This document shows, one piece after another, positions 17,274 through 26,294 of a stretch of DNA of 64,000 bases (position 1 is the first letter of the stretch; each line of letters opens with the position of its first letter). The stretch lies in NCBI RefSeq assembly GCF_900100075.1, contig NZ_FNEG01000003.1, positions 248,001-312,000 on the forward strand. Direction: 5' to 3'. The notes under the pieces are model-generated. The model saw nothing but the letters and a program-made list of their open reading frames with translations, was not told where the DNA came from and ran no database searches. This DNA comes from Chryseobacterium jejuense (GTDB lineage Bacteria > Bacteroidota > Bacteroidia > Flavobacteriales > Weeksellaceae). The position numbers and the translations under genes were made by a program.

Positions 17274-17738
17274 TTAAAGTTTTAAATCTCCTAATTCATC
17301 CATTTTCACTACAGCATTGGGCTGGTAGTCTTCTGTGAGGTTAAATATTTTTCCCAATTTCTGTGAGGCATTAATAAAACTGATGTAGGTACATAACTCT
17401 GATATTTCCTTATCTGAAAAAAACTCTCTCAGAATATTGAAATGTTCTTTGAATATAGAACGGTGATCTTTGCAGAAGATATCAGCAAAGCTGGCTGCTA
17501 TTGATATTTTTAATTCTGATGTTGAAAAATCAGGTCTTCCTCCTTTTGCCATACAGTATTCACAGCCATTTCCAAAGGCAAGTGTTCTTCGGATTTGTTC
17601 AAGTAAATAAGAGTCCAGACTCGTTTTTTTTAAGAATGTTTCTTCCAGATTGTTCCAGTTTTGAAGAATTTCAGGATTGTGTCCGATTAATTTTTCAAAT
17701 GGAGAATCTCCATTACCTGAAAATGCAATTGTTGTCAT
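17274..17738 (-). CDS. AhpD/carboxymuconolactone decarboxylase-like protein
   Basis: The protein has 154 residues with the CxxC of the AhpD-like fold at C59-C62 (AFGNGCEYCMAKG), followed by helices DFSTSELKISIAASFADIF and FFSDKEISELCTYISFINASQKLG. Members of this fold are peroxidases, alkylhydroperoxide reductase partners or stress-related proteins using the CxxC disulfide. The usual ExxC-xxC-xxxH proton relay is not fully evident (I do not see the His three residues after the second Cys), so activity is uncertain. It is divergent from an Lrp/AsnC regulator with about 100 bp between the start codons, so it is a likely target of that regulator. Confidence 0.8.
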   Translation of the reverse strand: MTTIAFSGNGDSPFEKLIGHNPEILQNWNNLEETFLKKTSLDSYLLEQIRRTLAFGNGCEYCMAKGGRPDFSTSELKISIAASFADIFCKDHRSIFKEHFNILREFFSDKEISELCTYISFINASQKLGKIFNLTEDYQPNAVVKMDELGDLKL

Positions 17739-17804
17739 ATTTTTTTATGTCAAATTTCCGGGAAATGAGAAAGGTTTTAAAATGGATTTAATTGTTAAAT
17801 ATTG

Positions 17805-17812
17805 TATTTTTG
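17805..17812 (+). promoter_or_regulatory. Possible -7 box (TATTTTTG) of the Lrp/AsnC gene
   Basis: An exact TAnnTTTG match lies 25 nt upstream of the start. No TTG is at the right spacing. The surrounding 60 nt are very AT-rich with several ATTGTT repeats that could be regulator sites. Confidence 0.4.
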
Positions 17813-17837
17813 ATTGTTTTAATTGAAATAGTTAAAA

Positions 17838-18287
17838 ATGGCAATGAAAATAGTTTTAGATGATTTTGATCGCAAGATTCTGACTCTGTTAACGGAAAAC
17901 TCCAGAATAAGTTATGCTGAAATTGGGCGTAAAATATCTTTATCACAGTCTGCTGCAAAGGAGAGAGTTCAAAATATGGTAGCCATTGGAGTAATCAAAG
18001 GATTCAGTATAGATATTGATTATGCTATGTTGGGATATAGTCTTACCGTTATCATTCATCTTAAATTTAAAAATGATGAGTTTAAAGTATTTATCGATCA
18101 TCTCAGGTTATTTCCTGAGATTCTCAGCTGTAAAAGAATTACCGGAGAATTTTGTCTTATTACAGAGTGTATACTCAAAGACAGTACGCATTTGGAAAAT
18201 CTGATCGACAGGCTGATTAAATATGGAATTCCTGCTACTTCGGTTCAGCTCTCTGAGATTAAAAATAATCACTTTTTTGCCCTGTAA
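17838..18287 (+). CDS. Lrp/AsnC family regulator
   Basis: The 149 residues match the family length. The N-terminal HTH (FDRKILTLLTENSRISYAEIGRKISLSQSAAKERVQNMVAIGVI, residues 9-52) is followed by a RAM ligand-binding domain (IDIDYAMLGYSLTVIIHLKF, then LSCKRITGEFCLITECILKD). Such regulators sense amino acids or related small molecules and form octamers on DNA. It is divergently arranged with the AhpD-like gene, which suggests local control of that gene. Confidence 0.92.
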   Translation: MAMKIVLDDFDRKILTLLTENSRISYAEIGRKISLSQSAAKERVQNMVAIGVIKGFSIDIDYAMLGYSLTVIIHLKFKNDEFKVFIDHLRLFPEILSCKRITGEFCLITECILKDSTHLENLIDRLIKYGIPATSVQLSEIKNNHFFAL

Positions 18288-18442
18288 ATAACCCATTTCA
18301 GGATAAAAAATTCTGATTTACAATTTTGAAAGAGAAAAGTTTTTAAAGATCATTTCATTTGATTGGGATTATGAGTAAATCAACTAAAAGTAACTTCCAG
18401 CCTCCTTCTTCCAGCTCCCAGCTTTTTAACTCTTCTAAACCA

Positions 18443-18474
18443 TAAAAAAAGCAATACCCAAAATGAATACTGCT
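18443..18474 (-). terminator. Terminator after the 18502-19266 gene
   Basis: On the minus strand AGCAGTATTC pairs with GGGTATTGCT around a short loop and is followed by T7. The stem-loop resembles the one at 17226-17253. Upstream, about 18390-18425, is a CCAGCCTCC...CCAGCTCCCAGC stretch that looks like low-complexity repeat sequence. Confidence 0.7.
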
Positions 18475-18501
18475 ATTATAATTTTTTAATTTTGAAACCT
18501 A

Positions 18502-19266
18502 TTAAGGTTCGTCACAATTTTTCTTCAGTTTTGTGAAAATTTTGTCGAAGTCTCTGTAAACATTTCCTTCCTCATCACGTTTCTGTCTGAAACTGCTGTT
18601 GGCACAGTTATGAAAACTTAAACCAATCATATCAATAAGAGCGTAATCTTCACTTTGTGGATCACTAAGTTTTGCATTGAAACGGTTCATAACTCCTTGG
18701 GGATCTGAATTGTTTTTACTTTTAAGCTCAGTGTAGGCTTTCCATGAAGCAAACATTTTTTCTCTGTCGGGAGATGATATGGCATCAATGGATTCTCTGC
18801 AGGTTTCGTAAAATCTACTGTTTTTAAGAGTGGTAGGATCAGAAAATGCAAGGATTTCTTCCTTGTTCAGTTCATATTCGTTTTCAAAAGTTTGTATGGC
18901 TTTTTCATACAGTTTTTTCCAAACCGGCTGATTGATCACTTTAAGGCTGTAAAGCTCCTGTTTTTTTTCCTGGTATTGCTTTTCCAGGTTTTCAAGATGC
19001 TGATCTTTGTTTCTACGGACTTCTTCAAGGCTGGAAAGTTTAAAAATAGGATTCGTATCAAAATGAACCCCATTGAACTTGTATAAAAGTTTATTAACAC
19101 CGTCTATTTCCTCAATTTCATATTTGGAAGCATCAAAATATCCCTTGTTGTCACAATTGAATGTCTGATAGCTGTACGGTGTCAGATTGTTGGTTTTTAC
19201 AGGGCCCTTTTGCCCCAAAACAATAGCAGATAAAGTCAGGGAGAGCCCGACTATCATTTTTTCCAT
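18502..19266 (-). CDS. Exported hypothetical protein, paralogue of the next gene
   Basis: I start at the second of two close Met codons (19266) because MEKMIVGLSLTLSAIVLGQ aligns with the start of its paralogue at 19426-20184; the first ATG (19272) adds only two residues. The mature protein begins with an YSYQTFNCDNKGYFDASKY segment, has a long coiled-coil-like middle (RRNKDQHLENLEKQYQEKK) and ends with KNCDEP. Six or so conserved cysteines are shared with the paralogue. No family is recognised. It is likely periplasmic. Confidence 0.75.
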   Translation of the reverse strand: MEKMIVGLSLTLSAIVLGQKGPVKTNNLTPYSYQTFNCDNKGYFDASKYEIEEIDGVNKLLYKFNGVHFDTNPIFKLSSLEEVRRNKDQHLENLEKQYQEKKQELYSLKVINQPVWKKLYEKAIQTFENEYELNKEEILAFSDPTTLKNSRFYETCRESIDAISSPDREKMFASWKAYTELKSKNNSDPQGVMNRFNAKLSDPQSEDYALIDMIGLSFHNCANSSFRQKRDEEGNVYRDFDKIFTKLKKNCDEP

Positions 19267-19310
19267 GCGCATAGTTGTAGAAAGAATCCGAATTTTCTAA
19301 AATTTCAGTG

Positions 19311-19318
19311 CAAAATTA
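19311..19318 (-). promoter_or_regulatory. Possible -7 box (TAATTTTG) of the 18502-19266 gene
   Basis: TAATTTTG on the minus strand lies about 44 nt upstream of the chosen start. No TTG has suitable spacing. Confidence 0.35.
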
Positions 19319-19425
19319 AGACTTTAAATTCGAAAACTAAAGAATTTAACCAATTTTATATAGTTATTTTTCTTATTTGATGAGAATTTTAATTTTTTGC
19401 TTTAAACAGACTGTTTTTTGAAATT

Positions 19426-20184
19426 TTATGGCTCATCACAATCTCTTTTAACTTTGACGAAAACCTTTTCAAAAGTTGTAAATAAAGTATTCTCCTCATC
19501 AGCTTTAGGTCTGAAACTATGGTTTGCGCAATTATTAAAAGCGTTCATAAGGTCAATAATAGCATAATCTTCCTTTCTCGGGTCATTCCATTTGGCGTTA
19601 AAAGCATCCTTTGTTCCGGAATAAGGTTCTTCTCCTTTTTTAGGTTCAAATAACCCTTTCCATACAGTATACATTTTCTCCTTGTCCTTGGTGGTCATAG
19701 CATCTGCATATTCTTTGCAGGTAGTATAAAATTTACTGTTTTTAAGGGATTGCGGATCAGCATACCCCATAAGAAGTGCTTTATTGAGCTGATATTCGTT
19801 TTCCAGAAGGGTAAGAGCTTCTTCATGCTGTTTTTTCCATATCGGAAGGTCTATGAGTTTGAGTTCCTCAAGTTCTTTCTTTCGTTCCAGATACTCTTTT
19901 TCTGTCTGCTGCAAAAGTTGAGTGCTGTTGCTGCGAACCTTATCATATTTTACAGGATTAAAAACGATAAGAGAGGTAAACGGAGACCATGTTAAAGGAT
20001 ATAAAAGTTTGTAAGTGCCATCTATTTCTTCTTTTTTATATTTTGAAGGATCAAAATATCCCTTAACATCACATCCAAAGGTTTGATAAGAATAAAGAAC
20101 CAAAGAACTTTTTTTTGCAGGAGCCTTTTGAGCAGTCATCATCACGCATAAAGCCAAAGAAAGCCCTGTGAATAATTTGTTCAT
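19426..20184 (-). CDS. Exported hypothetical protein, paralogue of the previous gene
   Basis: The protein has 252 residues with a signal peptide (LFTGLSLALCVMMTAQ). It aligns along its whole length with the product of 18502-19266: YSYQTFGCDVKGYFDPSKYKKEEIDG near the N-terminus, LENEYQLNKALLMGYADPQSLKNSKFYTTCKEYADAM in the middle, and VKVKRDCDEP at the end. The pair is a tandem duplication that has diverged. The function is unknown. The coiled middle region and conserved cysteines suggest a periplasmic structural or binding role; that is only a guess. Confidence 0.75.
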   Translation of the reverse strand: MNKLFTGLSLALCVMMTAQKAPAKKSSLVLYSYQTFGCDVKGYFDPSKYKKEEIDGTYKLLYPLTWSPFTSLIVFNPVKYDKVRSNSTQLLQQTEKEYLERKKELEELKLIDLPIWKKQHEEALTLLENEYQLNKALLMGYADPQSLKNSKFYTTCKEYADAMTTKDKEKMYTVWKGLFEPKKGEEPYSGTKDAFNAKWNDPRKEDYAIIDLMNAFNNCANHSFRPKADEENTLFTTFEKVFVKVKRDCDEP

Positions 20185-20377
20185 CGTTGAAAAATTTATA
20201 TTTTGAATTTCGGGTTAAAATTAAAACTTAAAGCATCAATTTTTATCACAAATCAGAATTATTTACTCACTGGTTTCGGGGATTTATAGGGCTTGTCATT
20301 TGTTATTCCTTGTGTTTTTTATATTTTGCAGCCCGATATCATGAATCCTGATTCTGCCGAGGTAGAAAGGAAGTATA

Positions 20378-22708
20378 ATGATTGAATTATTAAACAAAAT
20401 ATTAATAATGTACGACAATTTAGAACAACTGTTTTACAGAGGAGATCTGGACCAGTGTATCATAGAAGGAGAGCAATACTTATTATCTCATCCCAATGAT
20501 GAGGAAGTCTTATTTTTAATGGCAGTAGCTTACCATGATATCGTTTATTATGACGGGCATGAAGCGGTTTATGATGCCATCCGGGACTATGTTATTCCTT
20601 ACCTAAGAAGAATACTTCAGTTTAATCCAAACAATCAGAAAGCATTATATAACATTCTGAATTATCCATTAGGAAATGAATATACCCTGATGCAGATCGC
20701 CAGAAGTAAAAAGCATATCACTCAGGAAAATAAAGCTGAATTTATAGGCTATGCGGAACGTATGCTGGATGACCCGGATTATACAGCATATGGCTATGAT
20801 TTCCTTGTAAAAATATATGAATCTCTGGAAGAAAATAAAGCGCTTTTGAACAGTCTTGAAGCCGCAATGTATTATGCTAAAAAAGCACATGCTGACAACC
20901 GTGAGGTCAGGGATAAAAACATATCGTTATACTGGATCAAAAAGATCTATTTACTGGACCACACAAAAATGTTTTCAGGAGAGGAACTTACTGCACTTAT
21001 TGAACAGGAATATGCTACGTTTGTAAGCCGGAATGAATATGATTTTTTCAATCTTGCGGATATTGCGTTTGAAAATAATGCACCTGACCTTTCACTGAAA
21101 ATGATGATGAAGGCGATTAAAGGGGAAAATTCAACAGGTCATGTTCATGAAAAACTGGCAGAATGGCATCAACGCTTTGCAGAACTGATGAGAAACGGAT
21201 ATAATAATCCTGATGTTTTCTATTATCAGCTGATTATTGAAAGAAACTATAGTGATCTGATAAATGTCTCTGCTGATTTTTACTACCATCATGCCCTTGA
21301 AGTTATCAATTCCCACCCAGAACTGTTCTCAGGGTATCATTTCGCAGGGACATTCCTCTATGAAAATGAGCGATATGCTGAAGCTATTCCTTTATTGGAA
21401 AAAGCAGTAGTATTATCACCCAATGCGACTTCCTGGAGACGAAAAGTAGAATCCGAATACCTTTTGAATAGAATAGTATCCTCTGAAGTTCCAAGATTTC
21501 CGGATTATCCTGCCGATATTTATAATGAAGGAGTCTGCATGAGCGAGTTTATAGAAGTAATAGAGGATGAGAATGATAAAATACAATTGACAGAAGTCAA
21601 TCGTATCGTATATAAACAGGCTTATGAAGCTTTCCGAAGATATTATAAAGAAGGAAAGTTTGAGAGTAATTATTACAATGATCTGCATACGAGGGCAATG
21701 TGCTGTAATAACTTAGCCATTAAATATTCGTTATTGGGTGATCATCATGCTGCTGCAACAATTGCTTCTGAAGGGTTTAAGTATTCAGAATTTATGGAGC
21801 TTCATCTGGTATTGATTGATGCTTTAATTGATGGTGGAAATCATGAAGAAGCAGAAGAAGCATTGAATAATTACTTCAGTAATTATGGAGAATCCGAGGA
21901 CTATTGTTCTAAAACACTATGCTATAGGGCTAAACAGGTTCAGCTTCATCAAATTATGGGATGGAATGATGTTCAAAGAGAAGCAAAAGAGGTGCTTACC
22001 TATGCTTATCAGTACACCATAGAGAATCTGGAACTTGATGATTACCATTACAGAGATCTGGAAGCTGGTAAGAATATATTGGAGGGAATTCTATTTGAAC
22101 ATTTGGATGGTCAGGATTTACATACCAGAAAATCATATTATGAACAAGTAGCAGAGCGCTTTCCAGAGGAAGCTAATCCTCAGTATGCGCTGATGCAGAT
22201 TTATAATGAAGAGGAAAGTTATGGACAAGTAGCGTTGGCAGCCAAGAGATACCTTCAAAATAAAAGAGAATTCCTTTTAGATGCTTTTGATAAAGCGAAA
22301 ACCATTTATATGATCGTTAAAAGTGATTTTCTTCAGGGAAATTATCAGGAAGCAGCCTCTGTTTTCAGTCAATATGATGCTGAATGTAATGAAGCCATGG
22401 ATCCTGAAGAATATGTACTTTGGTTAAGCTACGGAGTTCGTGTTTATGAAAAGCTGAATCATAAAGATCACACTTTATCGCTAGCTGAAAGATTCAATAC
22501 AATCTATAATGCTGAAGAATGGGGCTATGATGATCTTGTGGAAAGTGTTGAACTGGCAAAAGCCGTTGTATTATATCAGGCTGGAAACGTAAAAGAAGCT
22601 CATACGATATTGGATCAGGTACGTTCAGTTGTAGATTATGATCCTATTGCTGATGAATATAAAGCTTCATGGAAAAAACCTGGATTGTTTTCGAAATTTG
22701 GATTTTAA
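20378..22708 (+). CDS. Large TPR-like repeat protein
   Basis: This is a 776-residue cytoplasmic protein rich in acidic and aromatic helices. It has TPR-like units, for example LDQCIIEGEQYLLSHPNDEEVLFLMAVAYHD at the start, YHFAGTFLYENERYAEAIPLLEKAVVLSPNATSWRRK in the middle, and LLGDHHAAATIASEGFKYSEFMELHLVLIDALIDGGNHEEAEEALNNY later. An AGGAAG lies 5 nt upstream of the chosen ATG; an alternative Met ten codons in (20408) is possible. It is 18 bp upstream of a WG/Sel1 gene, so they are co-transcribed and probably act together. There is no enzymatic domain; it is likely a scaffold. Confidence 0.75.
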   Translation: MIELLNKILIMYDNLEQLFYRGDLDQCIIEGEQYLLSHPNDEEVLFLMAVAYHDIVYYDGHEAVYDAIRDYVIPYLRRILQFNPNNQKALYNILNYPLGNEYTLMQIARSKKHITQENKAEFIGYAERMLDDPDYTAYGYDFLVKIYESLEENKALLNSLEAAMYYAKKAHADNREVRDKNISLYWIKKIYLLDHTKMFSGEELTALIEQEYATFVSRNEYDFFNLADIAFENNAPDLSLKMMMKAIKGENSTGHVHEKLAEWHQRFAELMRNGYNNPDVFYYQLIIERNYSDLINVSADFYYHHALEVINSHPELFSGYHFAGTFLYENERYAEAIPLLEKAVVLSPNATSWRRKVESEYLLNRIVSSEVPRFPDYPADIYNEGVCMSEFIEVIEDENDKIQLTEVNRIVYKQAYEAFRRYYKEGKFESNYYNDLHTRAMCCNNLAIKYSLLGDHHAAATIASEGFKYSEFMELHLVLIDALIDGGNHEEAEEALNNYFSNYGESEDYCSKTLCYRAKQVQLHQIMGWNDVQREAKEVLTYAYQYTIENLELDDYHYRDLEAGKNILEGILFEHLDGQDLHTRKSYYEQVAERFPEEANPQYALMQIYNEEESYGQVALAAKRYLQNKREFLLDAFDKAKTIYMIVKSDFLQGNYQEAASVFSQYDAECNEAMDPEEYVLWLSYGVRVYEKLNHKDHTLSLAERFNTIYNAEEWGYDDLVESVELAKAVVLYQAGNVKEAHTILDQVRSVVDYDPIADEYKASWKKPGLFSKFGF

Positions 22709-22726
22709 TCATTTAAGAACAAAAAA

Positions 22727-25189
22727 ATGGCACATCGTCTTTACGTATATAATGTAGATTCAAAAACGGGAGACCAGTATTCACATTATCTGGGAGAGTG
22801 GAATTACGAGATTCCGGAATTACTTCTTCCTTTATTTTCCTGTGACCCAAGATCAAAAGGAAAACTGCTGTACTTTGATAAGATTAATGGAGTAGCAAGG
22901 CTGAAATCCTTCTATCAGTTGTTGGGTGAACATTATCAGTTGCTTTACAAAAAGGCTTATTATGAACCTGTCAACAAAATGTTTGAGATGTTGGATGATC
23001 TTCCTTATGACACCTTCGTTATCAATGGTTGGGATGTTTTCAATATGAATGAAGAGAAACATTCCGATCAGGCTAAAAACTGGGCGTTTGAGATTAAGGA
23101 AAAAAGTAAGCTGTATGATAAAGCTATAGCCAAACAGAATCTGGGTTGGCTGGAAAAAGAAATTGTAGCCAGAAGCGGATATGGATCTTTTTTAGAGATG
23201 CTGGAAACAGACTGGATTGATTATGGTCTGGGCTACTGGAATGAAGATTTATACAAAGATATTTCGGAGTCTTTCGAAGACAATGGTCTTTGGGGATTGA
23301 AGGATAAAAAAGGAAATGTCATAACGTCACCTGTTTATGAGGAAATATTTGCCTTTAGTGAAGAAGGAATTGCGGTAGCACAGAAAAATGGTAAGTACGG
23401 ATATCTGAGAAACGATGGAAAAGTACTTATTGAATGCATTTATGAAGAAGTTTATGATTCTTTGTTCATTGACAATAAGAATTATGGGATTATAGAAATA
23501 GATCAAAAATGTGGGTTACTTAACATTGAAACCGGAGAAATTGTTATTCCTTGTGAATATGAAGAACTGGAAATGCTAAGGCATGTCTACCTTTTTAATG
23601 CTAAAAAAGAGGGTAAGTATCGCCTTATTGATGCATTTAATAAACCTATTATTGAAGAGAGTTTTGATGAACCTTTTGAGTTTAATTATTCAGGAATGGT
23701 CTACCGTTCGCTGGAAGGGACCTCAAAAAAAGCCTTTTACACATTTGATGGTGTTTATCTTGGTGAACATCCTGAAGATGTATTGGGTGAGATTGGGGAA
23801 GGCTATTATTGGGTTAAACCGAATAAATTTCAGAAAAAGACCAGCATTATAAAAGCTGATGGAAGTCTTTTGGATGCTGAAGTAGATATCGTGATGATTC
23901 TGAATGATTATTACACTTCTTTTGCCTACAAGAAAGCTAAGAAATGGCATATTTATGACATAAAATCCGGTGAATTCAGGTTAACAGAACATACCATTGA
24001 AAATATTCACAGGGATTGGTTTACACAGTTTATGAAGAATATATTCCTGTTGTCTGATGAAAATGGCTGGGGCTTATATAATGCTGCTGAAGACCGCTGG
24101 TTACTCCCTTCCTCTAAAGAATATAAAAAAATAGAATCCTGCCGGGAAGAAATCTTCCGTGTAACCACTTCAGACGGAATGTTCTATTTTGACCAGCAAA
24201 CAGAGACTCAAAGCAGTGTTTACGATTATATCGGGGAAGGAATAGAGTATAACGAACAGATGCTTTGCCTTTATAAAGGACATGAAATGTTTATCCTTGA
24301 TACTGAAAGAAAATTACATCAGGTTTCCGATAACCAGCTGGGAGCTTTATATGAAAAAAGACATAATCTCCGTGGAAAAGATCAAAAGCATTTCCTTGAT
24401 TTTTATAAGGCATGGACAGAGAACAAAGGTTCAGGCTACGAGGAACATTTTGACGATGCAACGCTGATGTCGAGGGCTGAAGAATACATTGAAGAAGGAA
24501 AAATTGAAGATGCCGTGAGACTGTATCAAATAGGAATAAGCCGCGGAAATACAGATATGATGGTGGAACTTGGATACATTTATGTTCATGATGAGTATCC
24601 TGAATATTATGATCTGGAGAAAGGTCTTGCCCTGTATGAAAAAGCTGCTTCTAAGAATCATGCCATCGCATGGAATAACCTGGGTTATCATTACCAGAGC
24701 GGAGTGGGATATCCTCAGGATATTAAAAAGGCTTTACAATGTTTCAGGAAATCTGCAGAATTAGGAGACGGCCTGGCAATGCAGAACCTTGGGCTTCTGT
24801 ATTTTTATGGAGAATATGTATTACAGGATTATGACCTTGCATTAGATTACTATAAACAGGCAGAAAAGAAGTACTATTATAATGATGAAAAATTTGCTGA
24901 AATCTATTACCAGCAAAGTGATTTTGACAATCTTCAACGTTATTTGAAAAAAGACACCGAGGGTACGTATTCCGATATTTATTACGGAATTATCTACGAT
25001 GAAGGATTAGGAGTAAAAGTAAGTCCTAAAAAAGCAATCAAATACTACGAGAAATCTTTGGAACAGGGCTATTATACTACAGCATTGAAAAGACTTTTAT
25101 ATTTCTATAAAGAAGACCCAGCCTTTGCTGATCCGGAGAAATATCAGCACTGGAAGACATTTGGAGAGGAGAATGATATGGATGTATAA
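22727..25189 (+). CDS. WG-repeat and Sel1-repeat protein
   Basis: This is an 820-residue protein with no signal peptide. Residues about 190-480 contain WG repeats (DNGLWGLKDKKGNVITSPVYEEI, GKYGYLRNDGKVLIECIYEEV, KCGLLNIETGEIVIPCEYEEL, NGWGLYNAAEDRWLLP). Residues about 580-800 contain Sel1-type alpha-alpha repeats (YEKAASKNHAIAWNNLGYHYQSGVGYPQDIKKALQCFRKSAELGDGLAMQNLGLLYFYG, then IYYGIIYDEGLGVKVSPKKAIKYYEKSLEQG). Both repeat types make protein-binding surfaces. With the TPR gene upstream it probably forms a cytoplasmic scaffold pair. No catalytic motif is visible. Confidence 0.8.
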   Translation: MAHRLYVYNVDSKTGDQYSHYLGEWNYEIPELLLPLFSCDPRSKGKLLYFDKINGVARLKSFYQLLGEHYQLLYKKAYYEPVNKMFEMLDDLPYDTFVINGWDVFNMNEEKHSDQAKNWAFEIKEKSKLYDKAIAKQNLGWLEKEIVARSGYGSFLEMLETDWIDYGLGYWNEDLYKDISESFEDNGLWGLKDKKGNVITSPVYEEIFAFSEEGIAVAQKNGKYGYLRNDGKVLIECIYEEVYDSLFIDNKNYGIIEIDQKCGLLNIETGEIVIPCEYEELEMLRHVYLFNAKKEGKYRLIDAFNKPIIEESFDEPFEFNYSGMVYRSLEGTSKKAFYTFDGVYLGEHPEDVLGEIGEGYYWVKPNKFQKKTSIIKADGSLLDAEVDIVMILNDYYTSFAYKKAKKWHIYDIKSGEFRLTEHTIENIHRDWFTQFMKNIFLLSDENGWGLYNAAEDRWLLPSSKEYKKIESCREEIFRVTTSDGMFYFDQQTETQSSVYDYIGEGIEYNEQMLCLYKGHEMFILDTERKLHQVSDNQLGALYEKRHNLRGKDQKHFLDFYKAWTENKGSGYEEHFDDATLMSRAEEYIEEGKIEDAVRLYQIGISRGNTDMMVELGYIYVHDEYPEYYDLEKGLALYEKAASKNHAIAWNNLGYHYQSGVGYPQDIKKALQCFRKSAELGDGLAMQNLGLLYFYGEYVLQDYDLALDYYKQAEKKYYYNDEKFAEIYYQQSDFDNLQRYLKKDTEGTYSDIYYGIIYDEGLGVKVSPKKAIKYYEKSLEQGYYTTALKRLLYFYKEDPAFADPEKYQHWKTFGEENDMDV

Positions 25190-25336
25190 TTAAAACTTGT
25201 AGAGTCTTACATATTCATTATTTTAAAAACTCTTTTGTTATTTATTCGGAATCTAGACTATTATATTCCAATAATGAAGTTGAGATTCCTACAGAATGAC
25301 AAATAGAAACTGCAAATTATTTTCCGTTGCAATATT

Positions 25337-25380
25337 CTATGTACCTATGTGGTAGGAGAAATAACCATATAGGTACATAG
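25337..25380. repeat. Long intergenic hairpin
   Basis: CTATGTACCTATGTGGT and ACCATATAGGTACATAG pair at 16 of 17 positions around a 10-nt loop. It lies in the 230-bp gap before the VOC gene, which also holds GTACATTCGTGGC at 25405-25417 (identical to 4531-4543) and a REP-like piece at about 25271. No T tract follows on either strand, so it is probably a repeat element rather than a terminator. Confidence 0.55.
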
Positions 25381-25419
25381 ATTTGATGTTTAAATGAAGA
25401 ATTTGTACATTCGTGGCCA

Positions 25420-25800
25420 TTAAAAATAGTTGCTCACTTCAATAAGATTTTGGTCCGGATCCCGGAAATAAACAGATCTTATTTTCCCTACAGCACCTGT
25501 ACGGTCTACAATGCCTTCAATGATCTCAATGTTTTTTTGCTTTAGTTCATCCATCACCTCATGAATATCAGTTTGTGCAATGAAACAAAGATCTGCGGAG
25601 CCACTGGTAGGGTACTCAGCTTTAGGTTCAAATTCATGGCCTTTTTGATGCAGGTTGATCTTTTGATTTCCAAAAGTAAGTGCTTTTCGGTTATCTCCAA
25701 AGGTTACGACTTCAAAACCCATGATATCTGTGTAGAACTCTATGGTTTTGTTAATGTCTGCTACAGTTAATACAATGTGATCGATGTTTTTTATCTTCAT
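25420..25800 (-). CDS. VOC (glyoxalase-fold) family protein
   Basis: The protein has 126 residues. IDHIVLTVADINKTIEFYTDIMGFEVVTFG is the first beta-alpha-beta-beta-beta half, and TSGSADLCFIAQTDIHEVMDELKQKNIEIIEGIVDR...RSVYFRDPDQNLIEVSNYF is the second. Metal ligands of the glyalase type are His4-like (H9 region), and the final Glu in LIEVSNYF. The fold covers lactoylglutathione lyases, extradiol dioxygenases and antibiotic-resistance proteins; this short form is often annotated as a VOC family virulence protein. The substrate is unknown. It is monocistronic, and its relation to neighbours is not obvious. Confidence 0.85.
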   Translation of the reverse strand: MKIKNIDHIVLTVADINKTIEFYTDIMGFEVVTFGDNRKALTFGNQKINLHQKGHEFEPKAEYPTSGSADLCFIAQTDIHEVMDELKQKNIEIIEGIVDRTGAVGKIRSVYFRDPDQNLIEVSNYF

Positions 25801-25849
25801 AATTTTTTAATTCTAAAATAATAGATTTATAGTAATTAATAGCTTAATC

Positions 25850-26047
25850 ATGATTTACTTTTTTCTTATTTTAATTGTAATGGTATTTGGAGGGATTTCT
25901 TATCTGATGATGCGTTTGTGTAATCAATGGACCCGAAATCACAGATACGAAGTGCTTTTTAATACTTTAATCTTTATTGGATCATTTCTTTTGATATCAT
26001 TTCTTAGCCTTTATATCTTCATTTCAAATCTTGACTTTTCAAGATAA
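25850..26047 (+). CDS. Small two-TM membrane protein, copy 1
   Basis: The protein has 65 residues with two membrane segments (IYFFLILIVMVFGGISYLMM at 2-21 and LFNTLIFIGSFLLISFLSLYIFI at about 35-58). A shared motif GGISYLMMR-C-N-WT-NH lies between them. It is paralogous to the next gene 25 bp downstream. No family is known to me. The conservation with the neighbour supports that both are real genes. Confidence 0.65.
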   Translation: MIYFFLILIVMVFGGISYLMMRLCNQWTRNHRYEVLFNTLIFIGSFLLISFLSLYIFISNLDFSR

Positions 26048-26072
26048 TATCTAACTTTAAAATAATCATTCT

Positions 26073-26294
26073 ATGCATTTTGATTGGATCTATCTTATTA
26101 TTTTTCTGTTTTTTCTCTGTGTAATTTGGGTTTTTGGAGGAATCTCCTATTTGATGATGCGTTTTTGCAACCGATGGACAATGAATCACAAGTACCAAAA
26201 ATTGCTTAATATTTTGATATTTATCGGTTCATTTATTTTAATTTCCTTTATCTGTATTTTTATTTTAATTACAAATGTTTCTTTTCAACGATAG
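26073..26294 (+). CDS. Small two-TM membrane protein, copy 2
   Basis: The protein has 73 residues. It repeats the architecture of 25850-26047: a membrane segment IIFLFFLCVIWVFGGISYLMM, the motif MRFCNRWTMNHKYQKLLN, and a second membrane segment ILIFIGSFILISFICIFILI. The GGISYLMMR-C-N-WT-NH core is nearly identical, so the two arose by tandem duplication. Its 3' end overlaps the converging DUF2306 gene by 26 bp. The function is unknown. Confidence 0.65.
   Translation: MHFDWIYLIIFLFFLCVIWVFGGISYLMMRFCNRWTMNHKYQKLLNILIFIGSFILISFICIFILITNVSFQR

Noticed and set aside
17221..18480. Similar terminator loops (CAAAATGAGTACT and CAAAATGAATACTG) as a duplicated element
   Set aside because: The similarity is limited to a short stem and loop and can arise by convergence of terminators.
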